This document shows positions 1 to 10,496 of a stretch of 64,000 nt of DNA, one piece after another (positions within the stretch are counted from its first letter, which is position 1; each line of letters opens with the position of its first letter). The DNA is taken from NCBI GenBank assembly GCA_003439945.1, contig QVRM01003963.1:186001-250000 (forward strand), written 5' to 3'. A model generated the notes under the pieces. That model made no database searches and had not been told where the DNA came from. It saw only the letters and a program-made list of their open reading frames with translations. Made by a program: the position numbers and the translations under genes. The DNA comes from Dermanyssus gallinae (Eukaryota > Arthropoda > Arachnida > Mesostigmata > Dermanyssidae).

Positions 1-912
1 GAGGTATTAAACGTCGACCTGCATGATAACACTTGAAAAAGAGCAACTCTTCCAATTGCCGAAGGAGGACTTGGTATTAGATCAGCGGCGGAGCTGGCTC
101 CCATGTGCTATGCCGCGTCTCTATTAGAATTTGGTAAACTCGTAAAAACGTTGGTCGCACCAGACATCCGCCAAGGAATCACAAGAGCCAAAGACGCTGC
201 AGAGCTTATAGCTAGACAAGCAATTGGACCAGGCCCCTGGCAAGAACGTCCCACACAGCATACATTGGACTCCGGTTTGCAACACCTACAGTTGCCGCGC
301 ATGTGGTACCACAGTAACTGAGGATGGACTTCACCCTCTTAGCTGTATCAAAAGCCATGGCAGAGTTTCTAGACACGCTGAAATCAATGCAATTATAAGA
401 AGAGCCTTACGCAGAGCTGGTATACCAAGCACGCTCGAGCCCAGATTAAGACTTCATGACGACAAAAGACCTGACAGTGTAACAATCCCGCTATGGGCTA
501 ACGGCAGATGCTTGGTATGGGATGCTACAGTGTCCTGTACAGTGGCTCCCTCATATATACGCCACAGTTCACTAGAAGCGGGATGGGTTGCCGAGCGCGT
601 AGATAATGGGAAAAAACGCAGGTTCCAAGAACTGGAGACAAGTTACATCGTAGTGCCAATATCTATGGAAACAATGGGTCCGGTAAGCAAGGAAACCAAG
701 ATATTCATCAGTGAGCTGGGCCAACGGATTACAGATCTCACAGACAATCGGCGCAAAGGCGAGTTTCTACGGCAACTGCTGTCGCTTGCAGTGTGCCGAG
801 GAAACGCCGGCTGTACTGTCGGTTGCATGGAATAATATTTAGGAACTAGGAGAAGACAAGGAGTACACGTTCACATCTCACAATTGTAACATTTAAATAA
901 ATAATAATAATA
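1..912 (+). mobile_element. R2-like (RLE-type) non-LTR retrotransposon, subfamily B, 3' part, copy 1
   Basis: This is the 3' end of an RLE-type LINE: post-RT region, endonuclease domain, 3' UTR and an (AAT)n tail at about 897-912. The left end is cut by the window. It is collinear with 13215-14123 at about 98-99% identity by eye, so it belongs to the first copy of the tandem segmental duplication. Subfamily letters A to E are local labels used in this annotation only. Confidence 0.8.
103..835 (+). pseudogene. RLE endonuclease domain of retrotransposon subfamily B, copy 1
   Basis: The reading frame that starts at 103 (MCYAASLLEF) shifts near 300 into the frame covering 224-835. After the shift the order of motifs is a Cys-His knuckle (CRACG...GLHPLSC, spacing CX2CX9HX3C), GRVSRHAEIN, then KRPDSVTI followed by LVWDATVSC, and finally the C-terminal FLRQLLSLAVCRGNAG motif. 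A CCHC knuckle, R-H, then PD and D is the layout of the restriction-like endonuclease in R2/R4-type LINEs, which nicks target DNA for target-primed reverse transcription. At least one frameshift makes this copy non-functional. The family call is by motif recognition only. Confidence 0.7.
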
Positions 913-921
913 AGATGTGAA
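870..921 (+). other. Inverted repeat spanning the element tail and the next element's start (copy 1)
   Basis: TTCACATCT (870-878) is complementary to AGATGTGAA (913-921). The loop contains the (AAT)n tail. The duplicate at 14081-14132 has C and G at the same stem pair instead of T and A, so pairing is kept by a double change. Confidence 0.7.
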
Positions 922-2450
922 GTGCACAAAAGGTTCTTTCGGATACAGTGATCATCCTCAGTGTAAAAAAAAAAAAAAAAAAAATTGCTCGAGTTGTCTT
1001 ACCTGGCTCTACCAAAGTCGTAGTGGATACGCCTTCGAAAGATGAACGGATGCACCATACTGAAGATAATGTTGTGGACCAGACCACCTGCACCACAGAG
1101 GAGCCAGGTTTAGTGCCTACACTGCCACCGAATATCTGCTTACAGCCAAGCAACTTTCGACCGGGGTCACCATATACGCCTCATCAAGGGTCGTCAGTTA
1201 CCCGTTTGAACAACAGTGATTATTGTGACTATTCACCACAATCATCTCGCTCGTCATCACCTCTGTTGTGCTGCAAAGCCGGCAGACGATCAGGAGAGGA
1301 GAGCAGCCACAGGTGCAGTGTCAAGTGTCACAGATCGAAGACGTCGTCAACCGAAACAGTGGCAGCAAGAGAACGCCAGCGCCGAGAAGCCAGGCTAGCC
1401 GAGATGGTGGAGAGGGCGACTGACAACGACCCGACAGATGCGAACAGTGAGGATGACGATCAACCGTCCGAAACAGATGACAGCATGGCACACGCTGCCG
1501 ATGAGAGAGGAGTGTGGAATCACATTATTATTAAATATTAATTTTCCACTCGCCAGATAACCCTGAAGCACTAAGACCGCTTAGTGTTTTTCAGATAACT
1601 GTAGAGCTCAGCAAGGTTTTTTCTGGAGCTAAGGCGCGAATAACGACGCACGGGAAATTGGCAATTTGCCTCAAAGACCCAGACACATCAGCATTCTGGG
1701 GCAGAATCAATAGAGTTAACCCTCAATTCACCGAGGAAGACATTCTAAATTGCCTTCGAGATCAAGGCGTCGACGAAGTCAAAAGAAAAAAATACGCCAG
1801 TGCCGCACGCGATAACAAAGGGAACACAATAAAAGCATGGAAAATTCGGGCAGAGTGCGACTACGCTTTGACGTAATGCCAATCGCTGAAGTACGCATGG
1901 TTGGTGAGGTATTTAAGGTGACATTGTGCACAGGGTCTCTAATGCAATGTTTACGATGTCATAAATATGGACAGTTGCGGGGTTAGAAAGGTATATAAAG
2001 AAGCGGAACGAGTAAAGCTCTGCAAAAAAGTGGCTGGACGCCTTCCTGTCTCAGACGATTTTCCATCGCTTATCAGAGCGACACAGAACGCCAGCTCTGA
2101 GCTCTTTAAGGGAGATAAGTCTTACGCAGATGTCGCCAAACCAAGCACCGTTCAAGCCCACACACAAAATCTACATAAAGATGGTAAGACTGTACTATGC
2201 AATCTCCCACCACCCATTGCTCCCAAAACACCGTCTGATACAACAAAAAACAGAGCTCAGAAAAAAACAATAATAAAGTCACAGGCAGGAAAAAAAGCAG
2301 ATCATCAAATGATTCTTCACATATTGTCATTGCAATCCTAAAAATATGGAAGAAAATTAAACCTATGCTCTCCAATTGGCTAGATCATAATACAGTTATC
2401 AAGACTGTCTTGGCATATCTAGAATCCGAGACTGGGATTGCTTTTTAAAG
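922..2450 (+). pseudogene. Gag-like ORF1 of RLE-associated retrotransposon, copy 1 (broken)
   Basis: The element's 5' region follows directly after the (AAT)n tail. The coding sequence is in pieces: 948-1541 (acidic, Ser-rich), about 1570-1876 (Gag/RRM-like, ending ECDYALT) and about 1880-2450 (basic C-terminal part). Compared with copy 2 it lacks 63 bp at 1676 (in frame) and 134 bp at 1971. The second deletion removes the zinc knuckles and shifts the frame, and each deletion lies between short direct repeats (CCCAG; ACA). In intact relatives such proteins bind element RNA. A long A-run lies at 965-984. No function is expected here. Confidence 0.65.
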
Positions 2451-2586
2451 ACCGTTCTGGACGGTACTGATGACCCACAGCTATCAGCATTGCCCGGAAC
2501 GGTTGATCAGAGTCCCGCGAAACCAACTTTAAATAAGTAGCCAACAATATCAGAACACTCGAGACGCCACCGAGAACGACTCGGAA

Positions 2587-3149
2587 ATGGCTTTACCCCT
2601 TTCCCAGACACCATATGTTTGCAACTACTGTAGTCAAGCTGTACGATCTTCTAAGGGCCTAAAAATGCACATAACACGTAAACACCCTCTGGCTCCTTGT
2701 CGAAGCCTCCAGGAGCGCTTAGAAACCCACGAACAACCTACAGTTGGATTCGGCGAGAGCGTCGAAAATTCGGCAATCTTAGATGCAATTCGCTCATTCC
2801 CTGTTGCAAGCGGAGTCGGACTGGATGGATTGCGACCACGTCATCTGCGCGATATGTTCGATCAAACTGTTCCTTCGTCAGAATGCCTGCTAAATGATCT
2901 AAGCATGTTCCTTGGCAGGGTGTTAGACGGCACATTACCTAAGTTTTGTCTACCAGTATTTTATGGTACAAATCTTACAGCTCTTAAGAAAAAAGACAAT
3001 TCTATAAGGCCCATATCTTGTGGATTTACCTTGCGTAGGATGGCTGCAAAGATAGCAATAGCGAGAAATAAAAAGGCGATTCTGACAGCGATCCTGCCAC
3101 ACCAAGTTGGAGTGGCTGTTAGAGGGGGCGCAGAAGCACTGGTACATGC
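2587..3149 (+). pseudogene. ORF2 5' part: C2H2 finger plus start of RT, copy 1
   Basis: It begins at ATG 2587 (MALPLSQTPYVCNYCSQ). A classic C2H2 finger (CX2CX12HX4H) occupies residues 12-33, as in R2-type LINEs. The RT fingers follow: GLDGLRPRHLRD, LTALKKKDNSIRPIS, RRMAAK and GGAEALVHA. Only about 35 residues separate finger and RT, so the N-terminal region looks internally deleted. The RT is cut at 3149, where minus-strand Gypsy sequence starts. No palm active site is present in this piece. Confidence 0.7.
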
Positions 3150-3700
3150 TATCTATCCAGCGCCCTATACGCATTGGTGCTCTTCCCGTTCCCTTTCCTC
3201 CCGACAACGTAACTAGCACTGAGTGATCTGTACGGAGTCGAAACCGTTGTCCCAATAGATATACATGCCACCGTTCTGCCGAATATTTTTGCTGTGTTTC
3301 CGTTAGTTCAGTGCTTGCCTTGATATTATCCGTACATGGTGTACCTCCACCCCGACTTATGCTGAACCCCACAAAATAAACTTTTTCCACTCCAATAACA
3401 CACTTCAAATTCAATGTCATTCCCGACTCCGATATCTTGCGTAATACCTCTTTAAGTCTATCATCATGTTGTTCTCTAGATTCTCCATAAGTTAGAATAT
3501 CGTCTAAGTACACCATTACTCCTTCTAGTCCTTCCAGCTGTCCTTCATGATTTTCTGAACCGCTGCTGGTGCCGATGCCAACCCAAAGCACACCCGTTTA
3601 TAACGGAGCAATCTCCACGGCGTAATAAGTGCCGTCAGATCTCACGATTCCTCCGCTAGCTCAACCTGATGATATGCTGACATCGCATCCTATTAGAAAA

Positions 3701-3946
3701 CTACTTTGCTCCCCTTAATTCTGCTAATAAGTCCTCTAAATGCGGTAACGGTAGCACCTGGGGTATTCTAGCCTCGTTTGCCTGCCGTAAATCCACGCAC
3801 ACTCTTACTCCACCTCCTTTCTTTGCCCCTACCACCATAACTGATATCCAGTCCGATGCATCTATTGGTTCAATCACCCCCAATGCCATTTGTCGATCGA
3901 TTTCCTTCTTAACTGCCCTCACTGTTGCAAACGAAAGTCGTCTCAA
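3701..3946 (-). pseudogene. Gypsy reverse transcriptase fragment, copy 1
   Basis: This 81-codon piece has the Ty3/Gypsy RT finger motifs KKEIDRQMALGVIEPIDASD, VMVVGAKKGGGVRVCVDLRQAN and LPLPHLEDLLAEL. The YxDD palm is absent, because the frame is lost downstream. An RNase H-like piece (RFRLRTDHSVLVTL) lies at about 3180-3300 on the same strand. The matching copy-2 piece is 16822-17043. Several frame breaks and the missing palm show that it is dead. Confidence 0.75.
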
Positions 3947-4034
3947 TTTTTGTTAAATTGGCCTAACCCCTTAATTCACTTTCCCACGATGCCCATACTC
4001 CCTTACTAATCCCAGTTATCCTGAAACTAAATCT

Positions 4035-4528
4035 CTACACTCCTCCACTGTCCCCGATTTGTCCACTGAAGCTACCATCCTTCCATCTACAGCACACTTC
4101 CGGCGCTTCCAATCTTACGCTTACGCATACTCCTAACTGAGCTAGAGCGTCAAGTCCTAATACTGATTTCCCCCACTGTACCACAAATACCACCACTGTC
4201 ACAGATTTGTTTCCTAATTCAATTGTACATTCCACTACTCCTAATACATCGATCACCTCTCACTATATGTCTTAAGTACCACTTCCGTTTCATCTACTTT
4301 TCGCACTTTCCCACTTAATACTCCACTTACATCTTTCCAATTCACTATTGTCACTGCACTCCTCGTATCTACCAAACGTTTTACCTTCTGCTTATCTACT
4401 CGTGCCTTTATAATAATTTCCGAGCTAACACACAGGGTATCGATTTGCACAATTTGATTTTGCTGACTCGCCTGGTCTTCCTCCGGCCATGCTCCAACCC
4501 CACGTTCTTCGTCATTCTCTATCTTCAC
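4035..4528 (-). pseudogene. Gypsy aspartic protease fragment, copy 1
   Basis: Two overlapping minus frames (4253-4528 and 4035-4256) together cover a retropepsin-like domain. The active-site loop reads VDTRSAVTIV instead of the canonical D-T-G, so the glycine is replaced by arginine. Copy 2 has the same change, so this lesion predates the duplication. Copy 1 has in addition a frameshift near 4256. Confidence 0.6.
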
Positions 4529-4829
4529 CGCCTGTATTTTATGGCCTCTTCTCGTGCGACTTGCTCGAATTTACACTTCGCTACCATTCGCGTTGATTCG
4601 GCCACGTATTCTTCCACGGACTCCCCTGGCCGATGCCGCCGTCTGTGAATCTCGTCCCGAGCCGCCGCTAGCTCCTTCCGCTTTGCGAACCGCTCCAGCA
4701 GCCGCGCCCGCATCTCTTCATACTCGTCTCCTTCCACGTCGGCCGCCACTGGTCTCTTCTTGATGCGTTTGCACTGCATCATTCCCTCGAGTCCCAGCGC
4801 GTTCTTGAGGAATGCGCACTTCCTCTTTA
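4525..4829 (-). pseudogene. Gypsy gag, C-terminal part, copy 1
   Basis: The piece covers the charged gag segment (EEMRARLLERFAKRKEL and RPGESVEEYVAE) that is typical of Ty3/Gypsy capsid-like proteins. Its N-terminal part lies at 7453-7615 across the CR1-like insertion. In copy 2 the two halves form one 190-codon frame at 17641-18213. Confidence 0.65.
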
Positions 4830-4878
4830 TATATATATATTTACACACCCTTTAGCAGGGGGGCTTTATTAGAACAGA

Positions 4879-5736
4879 TCAACTTGTTTGTACGTAATTC
4901 GCATTCCTGGTACTGCGCCAGGCAAACATTTTGTTAACAATTTCTTTCCGGGCAACAGTTTTAGCATGTATGTTGATCCCGGCTCTTGTGTTCGTCAAAA
5001 TAGAATCAAAGAATATGTTCGCTCGATCTGGGAACTTACAAATAGAGACGAACGTAGCCTTATCAATATCATCTAGAACAACACAAATATCATCACAATT
5101 TATATCACAAGTCCTCACATTACAACGAAAAGCAACACGTTTTAAAAACGTATTCTGCAGTTTCCTTAACAAATTTCTATCACGTTTCAATCCTAGATTC
5201 CATACTGGAGAGGCATATACAATCACAGGTAGGACATATTGCTTATAAAGTTTGACATACAGATTGGGGTCTTTCAAGACAAAGGATCGCAGTATCCAGT
5301 GCATTCTCCGACTAGCTGACGCAGCTACCTCTAGAACATGCGGTGTGTAGCTCAGCGTATTACTTGTCAGAACTCCTAAGTCTTTTATCGATGGCTTTGC
5401 CGCTAGCTGTTCAGTACCTAATGTGTAGTTATGTACTGGATTATTGCTGCCGAAGTGCAGAACTGCGCACTTATTTACAGAGAGCTTTAGGTCTAATCCT
5501 TTACACCAATCCATAAATTTATCGAGTGTTTCTTGAAGAATATTCATGTTCGTTTCATTTTCTACAGATATATACATTTTTACATCATCCGCGTAAATTT
5601 TCACTCTCACTCCTTCAGATATAATATACTTTAACGAGTCAGTATATAATATGTACATAAGAGGTCCAAGAATTGTTCCCTGTGGACAATCTGACGTGAC
5701 CTCAGCCGTTGACGACAGACAATCATTTACCCTCAC
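4879..5736 (-). pseudogene. CR1-like LINE: RT palm, thumb and C-terminus
   Basis: The frame of 285 codons shows PQGTILGPLMYILYTDSL and the RT active site YADDVKMY. The post-RT region follows, with LSVNKCAVLHFGS, IKDLGVLTSN, YVLPVIVYASPVWNLG and LRKLQNTFLKRV, and then the C-terminal tail. This is the usual order for CR1/Jockey-group LINEs. The frame is open to its natural stop, but the domain is separated from the RT fingers by a frame break between 5736 and 5947. Confidence 0.8.
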
Positions 5737-5946
5737 TCTATGTTCAAGGAAAGCTTTGATCCAGTTTGTGAGTTTCTGTCCAACACCGTACCGCGGGAGA
5801 ATGTTTAGAAGCTTCGAGTGTGTAGTGGTTTCAAATGCAGGCTTAAAGTCGAACTATACACAGTCAAAGGGCTTGCTATCATTAGTTAAAAGAGCCCAGT
5901 CATTTTGCGTTTCCAGCAGTTGTAGGACAGTAGAATGGCCTGGCCG

Positions 5947-6492
5947 TTATGCGAATTGCTCCCTAGAAATTAGACCTTGTGAATTCGCATTTCTATAGAT
6001 CGCATCGGCCAACTCCTTTTCAAATAGCTTGCACGGCACAGAGGTGAGCGATACAGGCCTTTTGTTGTTTGGATCACTTTTGTCGCCGCGTTTATGAACC
6101 GGACAGACAATGGCGCAGCGGAAGAGGTCTGGGACCCAACCATCTTCGAGGATTCTGCGAAATATCAAAGACAACGGAACACACACATCATAGCCACACT
6201 TCTTATATAAAAGAGCTGGGATACCATCAGGCGTGGCGCTTCGCTTGTTAGCCAGAGAGCGAAGGTGGCGTTCAAGATTTTCAGGAGAGGAGTCAACGTC
6301 CTCAACCATGCGCAAATCCTCAGGCACAGGCGGCGTTGGTAGAGTAGGTCGTGCGTCGCGTAGCTGGACTTCCGTGGGTGATGGATATGTTGCGGCGAAT
6401 ACTCCGCGCAGAATTTCAGCTTTCTCCTGGTTTTGTGTAGCAACCGATCCATCCGCTCTATTGCTCGAGCTCAAACAGTCTTTAACTTTCAT
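5947..6492 (-). pseudogene. CR1-like LINE: RT N-terminal part
   Basis: RT fingers are seen as LANKRSATPDGIPALLYKKC, RILEDGWVPDLFRCAIVCPV and HKRGDKSDPNNKRPVSLTSV. The RT continues in another frame past 5947 toward 5736. It joins the APE domain at 6547 through at least one frame break. Confidence 0.75.
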
Positions 6493-6546
6493 TCGCCTTT
6501 CGATGTATCTATGAACCGCGGTGGGAACAGCCGATTGGGCTACGGA

Positions 6547-7293
6547 TCATTCTTCGATGATTCGTTTTCTATGAAGCATCTTTTGCAGTTTCTTTTGCAG
6601 TCTAGCTCCTTCTTCTGGCGTCACTCTGTTCAATTGCTGGGTGATGCTTTCTATGCTAGGATCCAGAACACCATGCAGATTAGGAGACTTCCTGGGTACA
6701 CAACAATCCATCAGGAAGTGCATGTAAGTGACAAATTTGTTATACATGTCATTCACGTCAATACAGGATTGGAAGAAGGTTGTCCAGTTCGTAGCACCTA
6801 GATTCATGGTTAGGCATTCATAGTCTCCCTTGTCAAAGTCCCAGAGTTGTGTACGATCCGTCGTCACACTACGACAACTAGAGATCGTGAACGAGACCAT
6901 TTGATGGTCTGTTGCAACTGGCGCCGGTGAAACGATGACGTTGCCAACAATATCATCTCTAGCCAGAACAATATCAAGAACATTGCTACCTCTCGTGGGA
7001 TGCTCAACACATTGCAGTAGTCCTGCTTCGCAACAGTACTGAAGAAACATTTCTTCCATCGACAGTGGTCCTTCTTGGGCTCGTAACTCCGCTCGTCTGG
7101 ATGCACAGTGCCAGTCTGTCCAGTTTATGCCAGGTTGATTAAGATCTCCAGCAAGCACTACACTATGTTCATCCGATGTAATTGTTTCGAGATCGGTAAT
7201 GAAAGTAGCCATTTTAGTCGATAGCTCCGCTCGTGATCCCGTAGGGCTAAAGTACGTACAGATAAGTCGTACTGTGCCGTTCGGAAGAATCAA
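6547..7293 (-). pseudogene. CR1-like LINE: APE endonuclease domain (partial)
   Basis: The 248-codon frame carries AP-endonuclease motifs of CR1-type LINEs: VVLAGDLNQPGINWTDW, the HPTRGSNVLDIVLAR motif and TDHQMVSF. The first strand of the domain is lost at the 5' truncation near 7450. The enzyme nicks target DNA to prime reverse transcription. The linker to the RT is at the low-coordinate end. Confidence 0.75.
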
Positions 7294-7452
7294 ATCAACC
7301 GCAATAAGTTCCGAGGAAGTATTGCCGGTGTCTACCTCAGAGCATGCAAACTTCGAACTAACAAGGAGCAGTACACCGCCACCGTTTTGGCCAACACGAT
7401 TTCTGCGAAAAACTTCGAATTTGCCACCCGCCGAGGTTCAGCCGAGGAGACT

Positions 7453-7752
7453 TTGCGTCGAGATTCTCCGCGTTTGGCTGCGCCTTCAAATTCGCGTCAA
7501 ACGCCTCGAGCCAGTCTTCTACGGCCGCCACCGGTGGTCGTCCGGCCACCGGCATTAACTGCTGCAACGGCGCTGGTCCGACTGTTGTCATTTCTCTGTT
7601 TCTCCGTTCCTCCACACACCATACCGGCCGCGCGATACCACCACTCGGTCGCTCGCCGCAACCCTGTTTCGGTTACTCTCCATCGTGCGCTGTCCCTACC
7701 ATCCGCTACTAACCGACTGACCGCCAGGTCCAGTCACAGTCGGCTGCGCCAA
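7453..7752 (-). mobile_element. Gypsy copy 1: gag N-terminus, leader and primer-binding site
   Basis: This is the 5' part of the Gypsy element after the LINE insertion. The gag start region is at about 7453-7615 (EDWLEAFDANLKAQ). The leader reaches 7752, where TTGGCGCAGCCG next to the LTR end looks like a tRNA primer-binding site. About 80 bp present in copy 2 near 18130-18240 are missing here. Confidence 0.6.
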
Positions 7753-7932
7753 TGTGGTATCTACGTAGTGGCAATAAAGACACTCACTGTTCGAGTAACC
7801 GGCTTAATTAGCGCCGACGCCTAAAATGGCTCTCTGGTTTATTTCAGACCAATTTATAGGCATTAATTGCGCCCCCTGGTGGCAGGTAATCCCCCACCCC
7901 GGGCGGTGCGCTTCCATCGATCATTATCATCA
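7753..7932 (-). repeat. 5' LTR of Gypsy element, copy 1 (180 bp)
   Basis: The minus-strand repeat starts TGATGATAATG and ends CCACA directly before the primer-binding site. The copy-2 LTR at 18325-18504 has the same 180-bp length. No second LTR is visible in either copy, so the boundaries are inferred from the TG...CA ends. Confidence 0.5.
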
Positions 7933-7936
7933 TAAA

Positions 7937-8072
7937 TTTGCAGAGGAAACGCGGCATCTATTTTGGGCGCCATGGAGTGAAATAATTATTTAAAGAATTT
8001 GCAACAATACGTTCAGACCTCACAACTGTAACATTGTTTAAATAATAATAATAATAATAATAATATTCCCTA
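7937..8072 (+). mobile_element. RLE element subfamily A, 3' end with (AAT)n tail, copy 1
   Basis: Only the last codons of the RLE domain (CRGNAASILGAME, stop near 7980), the 3' UTR and an (AAT)8-like tail remain. In copy 2 about 270 bp more of the RLE domain survive. The tail abuts the 3' flank of FAR. Confidence 0.75.
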
Positions 8073-8305
8073 CGAAAAGCGATAATAAAGTAGGACTAGG
8101 GTAGTCTTTACTTAAGTACTATTCTGCACACAAAACACAACTGAATGTATACAATCATATTAATGCGTATTTATTTATACATTAAACATTGCATAATTGA
8201 TCGACAGAATATGCTGCAAGAAACAGGCGCATCCACATTGAAGCTGTACAAAAGAAAAATTAAAATAAATAGCGTCATACAAATCGACAAAAAGAAAGCG
8301 TCAGT

Positions 8306-9828
8306 TCAGCAGAGTCCCGTTAACTCCGAACAGGGCAGCAGCCCACACAGCGTCTTCCAGGCGGTAAGCGCAACCAAGGCGTTGGTTGCGTAGCCCATGT
8401 ACTTCACGCGGGTGAGGCGGCGTCTCCTCTGCTCGAGGTTGCCCTCGTCTTCCTTGAGGATGAATCGCCGAATACCTTTGCAGTAGGTCTGCACGTAGTC
8501 CAGCCAGTCGATGGAGGCCGCGTTGAAGTTGAATTCGGTCTGATCGGCGGCGCTGAGCTCGTCAAAAAGCGCGCGCGTGTTGTCGTTGTGGATATGCCAC
8601 TCGTGGGTGATGAAGAACTCGAGCAAATCCATCGAGTTGGCCAGTCGACGATAGATCGGCAACAGGGCCGGCTTCTTGCCGACAAGGCGCAGGCCCATAT
8701 CGAGAACGCGCGCCACGAGATAGTGCTTGAAGAACAGCCGAGTCTGGTGCAGCAGACGAACCGAAGTAGCCCCCGATTCGGGATAGCGCACAATGGACGC
8801 CAATGGGAAATGCTGCACAAATTTGACTCCCTCCTCGATAAAGGTACCCCTATGGTGGTAATGGTCATAGAAAAACAACAACACCAACAAACACGATCAG
8901 TAAGCCGTTCCATTGAGCCACACACAACGAATTACGTACAAGAGAATAGGTACCTTGTTAATCTGTCAGTCACACACTAATAGGTGGCAGCGAAGTCGTG
9001 TCTACGACGGGCATATGGTGAGGCTGAATTCAAACGGTGTGTGGTGGCGACCTCTCAGACGATTGCTACTAGTACTTCCGTTATTACTATGTTACCATTC
9101 TTCGGTTTCGGGTCACGACGAGGAGGATAATAATGGTGGTGGCGGCCAGGAATTAGCGCCTAGCAGTGATCTTCGAACTCACCGGTTATTATGGAGGGTC
9201 GCACAATAACGATCGGCAGCTGACCGATGTACTCGCCAACAAGATTCTCGGCCAGCGCCTTCGTGTACGTGTAAGTATTCGGCCGGTCCTCGAGCAGCTT
9301 CGGAGTGAGCTCCTCCAAAAGTTCGTTGGACATCCAGTCGCACAGCGACATCAGCTGGCGAGGCTCCATCTAGACGCCACAAAACAAGACCCGAACTCAT
9401 TATGCCTGCTGCTATGAATATGTATACACGGTCGAAGCATAGCGTGTAGACTCGACTGTATGTAGATTATTGAACGGCTTCGATGAGGATCGTTTTCGAA
9501 GGCCGTATTATCGGCACGCAAATGCGGTTTTTCCCTATACATTTATCGCCGGCCTTTTTGTCTCATCCAATCCAACATCAAATACTAACAGATAATTTGT
9601 AATTACTGATGCCACATTTTTCTTCGCCTATCTTAAAATATCCAAACATTTACTTACATTACAGGGGTAAAGCTCTTCCTCAACTTTCTCCAGGTAGCAA
9701 TGTGAGTAGGCGGTCGACACGTGCACGAATGACTTGAGGGCTTTCATAGCAGTGGCAAGCTCGAGTACTTTAAGAGTAGCGCGCAAATTCACTTCGACGC
9801 TGTCACGTAGCGGCTCGTTGAAACGGAC
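8306..9828 (-). pseudogene. Fatty acyl-CoA reductase pseudogene (FAR copy 1)
   Basis: Three exons match the intact gene at 19167-22720: exon 7 at 8306-8849, exon 5 at 9183-9369 and exon 4 at 9658-9828. Exon 6 is gone, because a 699-bp deletion joins 8916 to 8917 (copy-2 positions about 19778 and 20477) with 2-bp microhomology. Exons 1-3 are absent because the duplication breakpoint (10158) lies in intron 3. The exons that remain have open frames and correct splice sites (GTGAGT donor after exon 5). The NADPH-binding N-terminus is missing, so no reductase can be made, although a transcript is possible. A poly(A) signal is kept at 8170-8175. Confidence 0.85.
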
Positions 9829-10158
9829 CTAGAAAATGGCGCACATCGAAGCATCAAAGTCCCCATAGTGTTAGCGCTAACGATGACTAATTTCGATTCA
9901 TTCATGTACCTATAGCGCCCCCCCCCCCCGCAGGATCTTCTTTTCTCCTTGTAGCTCTGCCTAATATCTCCTCTCAGTGTCAATCAAATATAATTTTAGG
10001 GAACTTCGCGCTACTGGATCAAGGCGGCTGTCTGTGAAAGAAAAGTTTAAAGCACGCGAGAACAAGACGCAAGGACTAAAGTTCATCAACAACTAGGCAA
10101 CCAGGAACAGCCATAGGCGATGCTTGCTGAGATCCTCTATGATGATCCGATTATATTA
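9829..10158 (-). other. FAR intron 3 sequence up to the duplication breakpoint
   Basis: Intron sequence matches 21389-21716. It contains a poly-C run at about 9918-9930 that is shorter and interrupted in copy 2. There is no gene here. Homology to the FAR locus stops at 10158. Confidence 0.75.
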
Positions 10159-10496
10159 TTAGGCGGCGCAGAAGCACTGGTACATGCTACACGCGCTCTT
10201 TTGAAGACTGAGGACCAAGTGAAGGTTCTAGTTAAACTTGACTTCTGCAATGCATTTGATACGCTAAGAAGGGACAAGATACTGGATGCAGTGATGGAGA
10301 AAAGTCCAGAGCTTTTGCCTATCATCTGGCAAAGTTACAGAGATCCTTCAATCTTAACCTGAGGCACAACTTCAACATTGAGTTCGGAATCAGACATTCA
10401 ACAGGGTGACGCGCTAGGTCCTGCTCTATTTAGTCTCGGTATATCAGATCTAGTATCGAAACTACAGAGCCCATTCAACGTGTGGGATCTAGATAA
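10159..10496 (+). pseudogene. RT fragment of RLE element subfamily A
   Basis: The piece begins within the RT (GGAEALVHATRALL), continues through VKVLVKLDFCNAFDTLRRDK and DIQQGDALGPALFSLG, and stops inside the palm active site, where only ..WDLD of the usual WYLDD is left before the FAR fragment begins. One in-frame stop lies near 10360. It forms the right side of the tandem-duplication junction. Confidence 0.75.

Larger units (their letters stand above)
3150..4829 (-). mobile_element. Ty3/Gypsy retrotransposon remnant, pol part, copy 1
   Basis: This part of the element reads on the minus strand with RT, protease and the end of gag. It continues at 7453-7932 after a later LINE insertion. The 3' end of pol and the 3' LTR are missing at the 3149/3150 junction with the RLE element. 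Copy 2 is at 16534-18504. About 250 bp between roughly 3300 and 3560 are absent from copy 2. Confidence 0.75.
4830..7452 (-). mobile_element. CR1-like LINE, 5'-truncated, inserted into Gypsy copy 1
   Basis: A minus-strand LINE ends at a (TA)n tail at 4833-4843 and is cut within its APE domain at about 7452. The uninterrupted target sequence is visible in copy 2 near 17946. A 4-bp CTTT may be the target-site duplication. Because it is absent from copy 2, it inserted after the duplication. Confidence 0.8.

Noticed and set aside
893..1153. Minus-strand 86-codon frame with poly-Phe
   Set aside because: The Phe run is the complement of the A-run at 965-984; it is a shadow of ORF1.
7358..7615. 85-codon minus frame as a separate small gene
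   Set aside because: It is the N-terminal part of Gypsy gag, with its last codons running into the inserted LINE.
8588..8980. Plus-strand frames opposite FAR exon 7 (also 19449-19778)
   Set aside because: Antisense shadows of the FAR coding exon.
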